A stretch of DNA of 22,275 nucleotides from a virus, in the IMG/VR virus record IMGVR_UViG_3300025168_000752, positions 1 to 22,275 of that record. One strand, given 5' to 3'. The notes under the pieces were generated by a model. It was not told the DNA's origin. It made no database searches and saw only the letters and a list, made by a program, of their open reading frames with translations. Positions 15,293-22,091 of the stretch are shown here, in pieces (position 1 is the first letter of the stretch; the number at the start of each line of letters is the position of its first letter). The position numbers and the translations under genes are program-made.

Positions 15293-17080
15293 ATGCCATT
15301 TTACCCACATACAACAACATTAGTAACCCACAGTTTTGCTGAAAGACTACTAACAGCAGAATTTGATGATGCTTTAGTAGATCAAGCTGCTTGGAAAAAT
15401 TCAAGATATGATGGTGCTAGATTAATTCAAAAAATAATAAATACCCATACAGATCCTGTTCCTGTAGGAATAGGAACAGCAAGAATAGGTACATCTTTTA
15501 AGGTAGGAAAATATTTTACGTGGGAAGGAGACCAATCATACCAAGATTTACCTGTAATAACTAACCAATCAACAGCACTTTACATAGCTAATTCATGTGT
15601 TGGTGGATTAGAAAATCCTCAATATGCTAGTATTAAAAATCACTCATATGTAGGAATTAATAAAATATTAATAATAGATCCAGATGAACAAACAGTTCAA
15701 ACTTTAGACAAAACAGTTGAACCCTACGATGAATTTCATAGGTTTATAACTAATGATTTCCCCACAGGTAATAAAGCTTATCTTAAAATTATAGATCAAA
15801 GCACCCCAACAGCATTAAAAGGTCATCATAGAATAAAAATGAATAAAGGATTTTTACTAAAAACCTTTAGTTTTAATTATGCAAATGAACCTTCAGGTTC
15901 TGCTAATGAAAGAGTCCTTCAAGAAAATAATTCTATGTATTTGTATAGAAAAGGAAATTTTCAAGACAATTATGTAGATGGTACTTTATTAGGTTCATCA
16001 TCAGAATTACCAGGAATAGAACAAGGAAATCAGTTAAGGTTTAGATACTCTGTAATGGAAATGTTTCCAAGTAGTACTGCAGGACAGGGGCAAAAATTTA
16101 GTATTAGACATGTAGGCCCTTCATTTGCTTCATCATCAATTCATCAAAACCAATACACACAACAATATTACACAGGAAGTTATGGCATACTAAAACATGC
16201 AGACATATCAGGATCTAATGTAACATCTACAGCAATGTTAAATGCTACAGCAATGGCATCAGCAAGTAGATTTATAGCACTTGACACTTTAAAACATTTA
16301 AGAGACAACGTAGAAGACACAACTTTAACAAATCAAGAAAAAACAGAAGTCCATCTTACATTTTTTCAAGGAACAAAAGATTTTGCTCCTGGATTTCATG
16401 ATGAAAGAAGTATTAGTACTTTTGAAGTAGACCAAAACCAAGCAGTATTAGGAGTTGAACAAGGAGGTGAATGTAATGCAAGTCTTCCTACTAACCATGA
16501 ATTAATATTTAAAGGGCCTAATGATAATAGATTTATGCCTACTACATCAACCTTTTTAGACAACATACAAAGTGCTCATTTAGTAGCAAGTTCTTCAGGT
16601 TGTGTGCCCCCAGAAACAAATGTTAGAGCAGGAGGTTTTGGTGCAGGTGAAGAATTTATACAATCCGGATTAACTTTAGATAAAATAGAAGATGCGGATA
16701 CTTATGTTCAAGGTGGAATATTAGGTCCTATAGGATATGAGGGGGCACAAACATCAAGCGCAGGAAGTTATGGGAATTCACAATTAGATAATATGGATTC
16801 ACAAAATTTCTATTCAGGATCATTTAATTATGAAATTTCATTTTTAAAAAAAGATCATACATTAATTTTAGATTTAGACAAAGAAACAGAATTAGAATTT
16901 GGAATAGGAAACCAAGGATTAGTAATAATTCCTCAAAATTCATTAGCAGCAGTTTGGACTAATATAGATTATTATTTACAATTAGCAGGAATAACAAATA
17001 TTACAAACCCACCACTTTCAAATCCTTCACCTCCACCAGGAACTAATCCTTTACCACCAAACACAACTTTTACAAACTAA
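15293..17080 (+). CDS. Large beta-rich tail structural protein, unknown family
   Basis: A 595-residue protein without signal peptide or membrane segment, rich in Ser, Thr, Gln and Asn. The N-terminal 30 residues (SFAERLLTAEFDDALVDQ) are helical and may anchor it to the baseplate. The rest alternates short strands and polar loops. Around residues 170-270 are strands KGHHRIKMNKGFLLKTFSFN and GNQLRFRYSVMEMFPSS. Around 400-500 is a Gly-rich region including NVRAGGFGAGEEFIQSG. The extreme C-terminus is a Pro/Asn/Thr-rich tail (PSPPPGTNPLPP), probably flexible. It comes 11 bases after the gp7-like gene and ends the operon that starts at 5077, since the third candidate promoter follows. By position and composition it should be a peripheral baseplate or short tail-fibre component. 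I found no enzymatic motif. Confidence 0.6.
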   Translation: MPFYPHTTTLVTHSFAERLLTAEFDDALVDQAAWKNSRYDGARLIQKIINTHTDPVPVGIGTARIGTSFKVGKYFTWEGDQSYQDLPVITNQSTALYIANSCVGGLENPQYASIKNHSYVGINKILIIDPDEQTVQTLDKTVEPYDEFHRFITNDFPTGNKAYLKIIDQSTPTALKGHHRIKMNKGFLLKTFSFNYANEPSGSANERVLQENNSMYLYRKGNFQDNYVDGTLLGSSSELPGIEQGNQLRFRYSVMEMFPSSTAGQGQKFSIRHVGPSFASSSIHQNQYTQQYYTGSYGILKHADISGSNVTSTAMLNATAMASASRFIALDTLKHLRDNVEDTTLTNQEKTEVHLTFFQGTKDFAPGFHDERSISTFEVDQNQAVLGVEQGGECNASLPTNHELIFKGPNDNRFMPTTSTFLDNIQSAHLVASSSGCVPPETNVRAGGFGAGEEFIQSGLTLDKIEDADTYVQGGILGPIGYEGAQTSSAGSYGNSQLDNMDSQNFYSGSFNYEISFLKKDHTLILDLDKETELEFGIGNQGLVIIPQNSLAAVWTNIDYYLQLAGITNITNPPLSNPSPPPGTNPLPPNTTFTN

Positions 17081-17103
17081 AATGCAATTTTTTAAAATAA
17101 TTT

Positions 17104-17117
17104 ATATTTATAACAAA
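17104..17117 (+). promoter_or_regulatory. Candidate phage late promoter, copy 3 (ATATTTATAACAAA)
   Basis: ATATTTATAACAAA lies in the 48-base gap before the ATG at 17129, starting 25 bases upstream, exactly as for the copy at 5052. It differs from the other two copies at one base (C for T). It would start transcription of the tail/adhesion gene group 17129-22023. Promoter function is inferred from recurrence and location. Confidence 0.5.
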
Positions 17118-17128
17118 ACACAATAACA

Positions 17129-17788
17129 ATGGGATATTTAGACAACAGTAGCATCACAGTAGATGCAATTTTAACAAAAAGAGGCCGTGAATTACTTTCT
17201 AGAAATGATGGAAGTTTTAAAATAACAACATTTGCCTTAGGAGATGATGAAATAGATTATTCATTATTTAATGAAAGCCACCCAAATGGTACTCAATATT
17301 CAGCAGAGGCAATTGAAAATATGCCTTTAATTGAAGCTATACCTAATGGTGCTAATTCAATGAACTCAAAATTAATTACATTAACAAGAGGAGCAAATGC
17401 AATTCCTTATATTACTACATCTTTTCCTGTTTCAGGAACTGAAATACAACAAGGATCTCCTCTTTCATTAACCCCTACAACATTTAATTTAAATGGAGGA
17501 AATTCATCAGCATCAGAAGAATATATATTTACTATATTAGATGGTAGATTAGTTGAACCAGGAAGTTTTGTAGGACAAGGAGGAACATCAGCAGCATCAG
17601 TTGCCGATTTAGCAGAATTCATGACAATAGCTGAATCAATATCAGTTAGAGGAGCAAGTCTTAATATGCAAGCTACAACTTCTAATGCATTATTTAGTGC
17701 AACAGTTACTTCTAGATCTACTCAAATTGTAATTGAAGGAGTAACATCTGGAGCCTTTTTAACATTTCCCCTTATAATTAAATCATAA
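17129..17788 (+). CDS. Phage tail structural protein, YLDNSSITVDAILTKRG-type
   Basis: A 219-residue protein. Its opening, MGYLDNSSITVDAILTKRG, then RELLSRNDGSFKITTFALGD and DEIDYSLFN, is a pattern I recognise from structural proteins of T4-like marine phages. I do not know a precise function for it. The N-terminal 60 residues look like a compact alpha/beta anchoring domain. The remaining part is beta-rich with Ser/Thr/Gly, including a Gly-Ser-Ala loop (LNGGNSSASEE) and an alanine-rich helix SAASVADLAEFMTIAES. It is the first gene after the third candidate promoter, so it may be produced in quantity. It is followed 12 bases later by a protein with a shared adhesion-type C-terminus. A tail-fibre connector or baseplate-peripheral subunit is the likeliest role. 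The structural-protein label is fair; the exact place in the virion is unknown. Confidence 0.65.
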   Translation: MGYLDNSSITVDAILTKRGRELLSRNDGSFKITTFALGDDEIDYSLFNESHPNGTQYSAEAIENMPLIEAIPNGANSMNSKLITLTRGANAIPYITTSFPVSGTEIQQGSPLSLTPTTFNLNGGNSSASEEYIFTILDGRLVEPGSFVGQGGTSAASVADLAEFMTIAESISVRGASLNMQATTSNALFSATVTSRSTQIVIEGVTSGAFLTFPLIIKS

Positions 17789-17800
17789 AAATAAAATAAA

Positions 17801-18871
17801 ATGTCATATACAAGATTTGGAGACAACGATATAGTTACTAGACAAGCAGCAGAATTAGTAACATCAACATGGACTAATAATTTAAATAATTTAACAACAG
17901 CACTTACTTCATCAGAACAAGCTACTTTTACTACATCAACAAGTTCTGGACAGTTTTTTATAGAAGTATATCAAACAGCTAGTGATTCTTCTGATGCAGA
18001 AGTACAATATTCAGTAGCTTATGGTCATAGAAATGGTTCTGGTTCTCCTGATTTTACAAATGACACAGGTTCATTTGGTTTAGGTGCTTCTAGAGTTATA
18101 TATAACCAATATAGACAATTAGTATTTGGAGATGATAAAAATTCTAGTGGAGTAACTCAGTTTTTTACATTTGGATCACACACACCTGATGATATTTATG
18201 TAATTAATATTAATAGATCAAGATACAAACAAAGATTAACACTAGGATCTTTAAACTTACATTTATCTGGTTCACAAGTAGGACAATTTCCAGCTCAAAA
18301 AGTAATACACCTAACAGACGATAGTGTCACAACTAGTGCAGGACAAGGAAACACTAATTTAGGTACATATTATAACATAGTATCAGGATCAAATGGCACA
18401 GTATTATCAGGAACAACAGCAGCCACTCAAGTAGGAGGAACAGGTTCATATGGTCATTTTTATCCAGAAGCAGGATTAATAATTTTAAACGCAGATGCTT
18501 TTAGTGGATCTTTAGATCCAGCAATAAATGATGGAGGACCTGTAGCTAATGTAGATAAAAACCATCAAGAATTATATGATTGTATATCAGCATCTGGTCA
18601 TTTTATAGTTGATACAACTGAAGAAATAAATTCTCAATTTTACTTTGTAAGAGCAAGAAATGATCAATTTAATTATACTAATAATGGATCTTTTGTAGAT
18701 GGTTCTAATAATATTAGATTTGAAACAATGAAATTAAATCCAAAAGTTTTTATAACAACAATAGGATTATACAATGATGCTCTTGAATTATTAGCTGTTG
18801 CAAAATTAAGTCAACCAGTTGCTAAAGATTTTACAAAAGAAGCACTTATTAGAGTTAAATTAGATTATTAA
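17801..18871 (+). CDS. Tail structural protein with shared C-terminal IGLYND module
   Basis: A 356-residue protein, beta-rich and Ser/Thr/Gly-rich, with no membrane segment. The N-terminus has a helical stretch (NDIVTRQAAELVTSTWTNNL). Residues about 50-130 form a beta domain with SGQFFIEVYQ and EVQYSVAYGHRNGSGS, then QYRQLVFGDD. The middle has an IYVININRSRYKQRLTLGSL strand set. The last 40 residues, KVFITTIGLYND, ELLAVAKLSQPVAKD and a final beta strand, match the C-terminus of the next protein (YITTIGLYNE, ELLVVGKLGQPIRKS). Both have Phe-Asn-x-Thr-Asn before that module, so the whole C-terminal 70 residues may be homologous. This probably represents a common docking or trimerisation end. I infer a tail or baseplate decoration protein. 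Confidence 0.65.
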   Translation: MSYTRFGDNDIVTRQAAELVTSTWTNNLNNLTTALTSSEQATFTTSTSSGQFFIEVYQTASDSSDAEVQYSVAYGHRNGSGSPDFTNDTGSFGLGASRVIYNQYRQLVFGDDKNSSGVTQFFTFGSHTPDDIYVININRSRYKQRLTLGSLNLHLSGSQVGQFPAQKVIHLTDDSVTTSAGQGNTNLGTYYNIVSGSNGTVLSGTTAATQVGGTGSYGHFYPEAGLIILNADAFSGSLDPAINDGGPVANVDKNHQELYDCISASGHFIVDTTEEINSQFYFVRARNDQFNYTNNGSFVDGSNNIRFETMKLNPKVFITTIGLYNDALELLAVAKLSQPVAKDFTKEALIRVKLDY

Positions 18872-18872
18872 A

Positions 18873-18935
18873 ATGCCTTCTAAATGGGTCTATCATATAT
18901 TTACAAAAAATTCACAGCTCAGGACAAAGCAATAG
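18873..18935 (+). other. Possible 20-codon leader ORF or decoy start before the LamG protein
   Basis: An ATG at 18873 sits right after the preceding stop in the TAAAATG arrangement used by most genes here. Its frame encodes only 20 residues (MPSKWVYHIFTKNSQLRTKQ) and ends at the TAG at 18933. The long gene starts at 18884 in another frame, and that frame has TAA directly before its ATG, so the long protein cannot begin at 18873 without a frameshift. A run of six A (18905-18910) lies where the two frames read nearly the same peptide (FTKN and YKKF). It could be a coupling peptide, a slip site or chance. Confidence 0.2.
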
Positions 18936-20803
18936 TCCCTTTTAACGCCCACAAACAATATAACTTTAGTTCAGGTTCGGCAGCGTCTAATCAAATAACT
19001 GTTACTAATACTAGTTATACGTCAGAATCTATATCTTTATATAGTTCTGCAAGTTCTATTTATGGTGGAGATTTAAGAAATGTAATAAAATATAATCAAC
19101 TAGATCATTTATTTTATAGAGATTATACAAAAAAAGCAGCATTAAAAAAAGATTTTATAAGTTTTTTAGAAAATAGAAGAGAATTATATGAAAAAAATCA
19201 AATAATATCTATTCCTTCAGGATTATATGGTTATGAAATTAAAAAATCATCTTTTTATTTAAGTGCAAGTGGTTATGAAATAGTAGATGATTCTAAAGGA
19301 AATTTAATTATTAGTGGTACTAATATAGATAATTATCCTAATGATGTACAACAAAATGTTTTTAGATTAGATCCAATTAAAGGGTTTAAAAAATATGATT
19401 TAAATGTTTATGATGATTATGTTGTAGTAGAAGGAGGAGCATATCAAGACACACATGAAATAGTTACCAAAAAATTCTATAGACAAGGATCTAAAATTCC
19501 AGGAGCTATAGGTACTTATACTACTCCTGGTCAAATAGGAATGGAAGAAACAACTCAATATCCTCGATCTTACTATACTCAAGATGAAGATGACAGTTAC
19601 TTTTTTAATAAATTAAATTATAATAATGTAAGATTTGAAACTTCTTCTTTAGGAAATGTACAACATCAATTTCCTTCTATTGTTTTTAATAGTTCTACTG
19701 GTTCTTATATAATGGTTCCTAATAAAAGAAGATTTAATTTTAATACAACTGAAGATTTTGCTGTATCTTTTTATATACACCCACAAGCAACAGGGTCAGA
19801 TGGTGATATGTCTAATTTAGAAAAAAGATATATTATAGCTAAAAGTGGTGAAAAGCATATAACACCTATTTTAAACGCAGGAATATCCACAACTCAAAGT
19901 CTTGCAGGTCCTCAATATCCATTTGAAATTTACATGAGAAGCCAATCTTTATATTTTTCAAGATCAGATGGAAAAACAACAGATAGTATATTTGGAGAAA
20001 TAACATCTAGCCACACAGCTCAAAGAAAATCACATATACTATGTCAATTATCTTCTTCGGTAATGGAATTATGGTTTAATGGAACTAAAATAGCAAATAA
20101 AACTATAACCACTAAGGGACCAACAAAAAATGACGCAAATTTATATATAGGTTCAAAAGGAACAATATCTACATCAGCAGACGATAGTGGACTTAATATG
20201 AGACCTTATTTTTTTAATGGAAAACTTAATAATATTAATATTTGGTCAAAGTCTTACAATTCAGATCAAATAACAAACATATCCGAAAGTGTAAATGCTT
20301 CTCCTTATGTTGGAAATATATTCTATCAAAGTGGTTTAGCTACAATTACTCATCCTAATCATTATCGTATTTTAGACACTAATGGAATAGGAAATATGAC
20401 TATAGCAGGTTATGGAATAGGAAATATGACTATAGGAACTCAAGGAATACCTGGATTTACAGTAAATCATACTAATCTACCAGGTGGGTTTATAGTAGGT
20501 AAAAATAATAATATAAATACAATACAATTCCAAGGATCTCATTTAATTTATGAGCATGAATATCAATGTGATATCCAAGAATATGAATTTAATAGTACAA
20601 CAAACATATCGGCAAGAAATACAACAGGTACTAATCCCCATGAACTAGCAGGTTTTACAACTAGTTCACATTTTCAACCTTATATTACAACAATTGGTTT
20701 ATATAATGAAAACCATGAATTATTAGTAGTTGGAAAACTTGGCCAACCTATTAGAAAATCAGAAAAAACAGATATGACGTTTGTACTTCGCTGGGACACT
20801 TAA
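18884..20803 (+). CDS. Tail adhesin-like protein with LamG-like domain and 10-residue repeats
   Basis: A 639-residue probable receptor-binding or peripheral tail protein. The N-terminus (YIYKKFTAQDKAIVPFNAHK) is basic and probably the attachment end. At about 280-470 there is a LamG/concanavalin-like jelly roll: FNFNTTEDFAVSFYIHPQA, MELWFNGTKIANKTI, NLYIGSKGTI and FNGKLNNINIWSKSYNSDQI. The order of strands ending in W-S-x-x-Y is characteristic, and such domains commonly bind sugars. Just after it, at about 499-528, is a 10-residue repeat (xGIGNMTIxx twice, then QGIPGFTVNH). The C-terminal 45 residues match the module of the preceding gene: YITTIGLYNENHELLVVGKL. The start at 18884 is fixed by an in-frame TAA immediately upstream. 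LamG is well supported; receptor binding is inferred. Confidence 0.75.
   Translation: MGLSYIYKKFTAQDKAIVPFNAHKQYNFSSGSAASNQITVTNTSYTSESISLYSSASSIYGGDLRNVIKYNQLDHLFYRDYTKKAALKKDFISFLENRRELYEKNQIISIPSGLYGYEIKKSSFYLSASGYEIVDDSKGNLIISGTNIDNYPNDVQQNVFRLDPIKGFKKYDLNVYDDYVVVEGGAYQDTHEIVTKKFYRQGSKIPGAIGTYTTPGQIGMEETTQYPRSYYTQDEDDSYFFNKLNYNNVRFETSSLGNVQHQFPSIVFNSSTGSYIMVPNKRRFNFNTTEDFAVSFYIHPQATGSDGDMSNLEKRYIIAKSGEKHITPILNAGISTTQSLAGPQYPFEIYMRSQSLYFSRSDGKTTDSIFGEITSSHTAQRKSHILCQLSSSVMELWFNGTKIANKTITTKGPTKNDANLYIGSKGTISTSADDSGLNMRPYFFNGKLNNINIWSKSYNSDQITNISESVNASPYVGNIFYQSGLATITHPNHYRILDTNGIGNMTIAGYGIGNMTIGTQGIPGFTVNHTNLPGGFIVGKNNNINTIQFQGSHLIYEHEYQCDIQEYEFNSTTNISARNTTGTNPHELAGFTTSSHFQPYITTIGLYNENHELLVVGKLGQPIRKSEKTDMTFVLRWDT
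20382..20435 (+). repeat. Tandem direct repeat, 24 identical bases at a 30-base period
   Basis: Bases 20382-20405 and 20412-20435 are identical over 24 positions, separated by 6 bases. The period of 30 bases equals ten codons, so the protein repeats GIGNMTI in frame. A third unit, QGIPGFTVNH, follows with the same glycine and beta-strand spacing but diverged DNA. The first two units appear recently duplicated. Confidence 0.9.
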
Positions 20804-20851
20804 TTTTATTATATGTATCAATGTCAAACAAATTTAAAATAATAATATACA

Positions 20852-21256
20852 ATGGCTATAAATTTTAACGCAGTAGAAGGTCTATCATGGCCACAGTGGT
20901 TAAAAATACCACACAACAAACAGCTTTTTGAAAATAATCCAAATAAAGCGAGAGCAAGATATATGGAGGAAGAGGCTGAATTAATAGAAACTATGATGCT
21001 CCAGGAAAGAATGAGAGCAGATGCTGAACAAAGACAAAGAGAACTTTCTCAAGTGTTAAGAGAAGTAGTTACAAATGAAAGCCTTAATGCAACACCAGCA
21101 GGAGCAGCAGGAGCAGGTGGTGGGTTTAGCCAAAACATAGGTATTGGAAATTTTGCAATAGGAACTTTCCTTAATGTAGAAAAAGAACAATTCGATATAG
21201 CACAAGATGGCGGTTTCTTAAGATTTAGAGTTGGAAACCAAGGTAAAACAAGATAA
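20852..21256 (+). CDS. Coiled-coil protein with Gly/Ala hinge, unknown; possible fibre or collar component
   Basis: A 134-residue protein. Residues 1-24 include a tryptophan-rich segment GLSWPQWLKIPHNKQLF, which looks like a binding or docking element. Residues about 30-75 form a long charged helix (NKARARYMEEEAELIE, then MMLQERMRADAEQRQREL), very probably a coiled coil. A Gly/Ala hinge (TPAGAAGAGGG, 81-91) leads to a small beta part with GIGNFAIGTFLNV and GGFLRFRVGNQG. The segment GIGNFAIGTF at 97-106 resembles the 10-residue repeat GIGNMTIGTQ in the preceding protein. A trimeric coiled coil followed by a small beta cap would fit a whisker- or fibre-type virion protein. I do not recognise the family. 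It is spaced 48 bases from the preceding gene by an AT-rich leader. Confidence 0.65.
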   Translation: MAINFNAVEGLSWPQWLKIPHNKQLFENNPNKARARYMEEEAELIETMMLQERMRADAEQRQRELSQVLREVVTNESLNATPAGAAGAGGGFSQNIGIGNFAIGTFLNVEKEQFDIAQDGGFLRFRVGNQGKTR

Positions 21257-21303
21257 ATAATAAACAATAATAAATAATAACAACAATTAAAATTAATTAA
21301 AAA

Positions 21304-22023
21304 ATGGCAACACAAACAGGAACAACTTTAAAAACGTACTTCAACACAGGAGACCAACCAACTGAAGCTCAGTTTGGAGATTTAATCGACAGTAAATTAA
21401 ACTTAACAGACGGTGGAACAGTAGCAGGAGCTACTACATTCAGTGGTGCTGTTAAAGTAGTAGGAACAGGAGCAAGTTTAGCACACAAAAGACCAGTATA
21501 TAATAGTGTAGCTCAAACAGCAGCAAAAACACTTACAACAGATGACAGTGGTACATTAATTGTATTAGGAAGTACTGCAGCTCAAATTCAAGTATTTAAT
21601 TTACCAACTATCCCAGATGCAACTTATATCGGAACATTTTTCGATTTCGTAGTTACTGTAACAGGAAATAGTGGAGCAGCTGGATCTTACACAATTAACA
21701 CAGGGGGTCATGCTTCAGATTTAACAGCAGCACCAACAGCAGGATATGATGATTTCCATTTAGCTTCAAAATTATTAATTTTAGAACCAACAATTGTAGC
21801 TACTGGTGATAAATTATTAGTATCTCCAACAAATGGTGATGGAGCTCTAATATTAGCAGCTAATACAACTAATGCTATAATTGCAACAGGTACTACATTT
21901 AGACTAACTGCAGTTGCAGCTTCTACTACTACAGCATCTACAGATGTATGGTTATTAGAAGGTAATTTAATGACAACAGAAGCAACTGGGTTCGTTACTA
22001 CAAACTTATTTACAGCACCATAA
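21304..22023 (+). CDS. Fibre- or decoration-type structural protein, probably abundant
   Basis: A 239-residue protein. The N-terminus, TTLKTYFNTGDQPTEAQF, then GDLIDSKLNLTDGG, is of a kind often seen at the start of phage fibre and tail proteins (an AQFxDLIDS segment). It is followed by a short VAGATTFSGAVKV strand-turn repeat. The remainder is beta-rich, with many Ala, Thr, Gly and Val, no cysteine and very few charged residues, as in stable beta-sandwich or jelly-roll virion proteins. It uses C-ending codons (ATC, TTC, GAC) more than its neighbours. Its leader is long, A/T only, and free of G and C apart from a few C. A strong terminator follows 27 bases after the stop. Together these suggest a highly expressed virion protein such as a head fibre, capsid decoration or tail-fibre tip. 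I cannot decide which. Confidence 0.65.
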   Translation: MATQTGTTLKTYFNTGDQPTEAQFGDLIDSKLNLTDGGTVAGATTFSGAVKVVGTGASLAHKRPVYNSVAQTAAKTLTTDDSGTLIVLGSTAAQIQVFNLPTIPDATYIGTFFDFVVTVTGNSGAAGSYTINTGGHASDLTAAPTAGYDDFHLASKLLILEPTIVATGDKLLVSPTNGDGALILAANTTNAIIATGTTFRLTAVAASTTTASTDVWLLEGNLMTTEATGFVTTNLFTAP

Positions 22024-22050
22024 TAAATAACACTTATTAAATAATATTAA

Positions 22051-22078
22051 AAGGCCTTGGTTTTCCAGGGCCTTTTTT
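22051..22078 (+). terminator. Rho-independent terminator closing the structural gene block
   Basis: Bases 22051-22060 (AAGGCCTTGG) pair with 22065-22074 (CCAGGGCCTT) across a TTTT loop. This gives a ten-base-pair stem with one G-U pair, followed by a run of six T (22073-22078). It is the only GC-rich hairpin with a T tract seen in the window. It ends transcription of the genes before it and separates them from the nuclease-like gene that begins at 22092. Confidence 0.92.
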
Positions 22079-22090
22079 GTACATTGTACA
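22078..22090. promoter_or_regulatory. 13-base palindrome TGTACATTGTACA, possible operator
   Basis: Two copies of the self-complementary hexamer TGTACA flank a single T, between the terminator tail and the ATG at 22092. A one-base loop cannot form an RNA hairpin, so if it matters it would be as a DNA-binding site for a dimeric regulator of the downstream gene. It could equally be chance. Confidence 0.2.
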
Positions 22091-22091
22091 T

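Noticed and set aside
22021-22039. TAATAA ... TTATTA inverted repeat before the terminator
   Set aside because: Only six A-T pairs; too weak to call a structure next to the much stronger hairpin at 22051.
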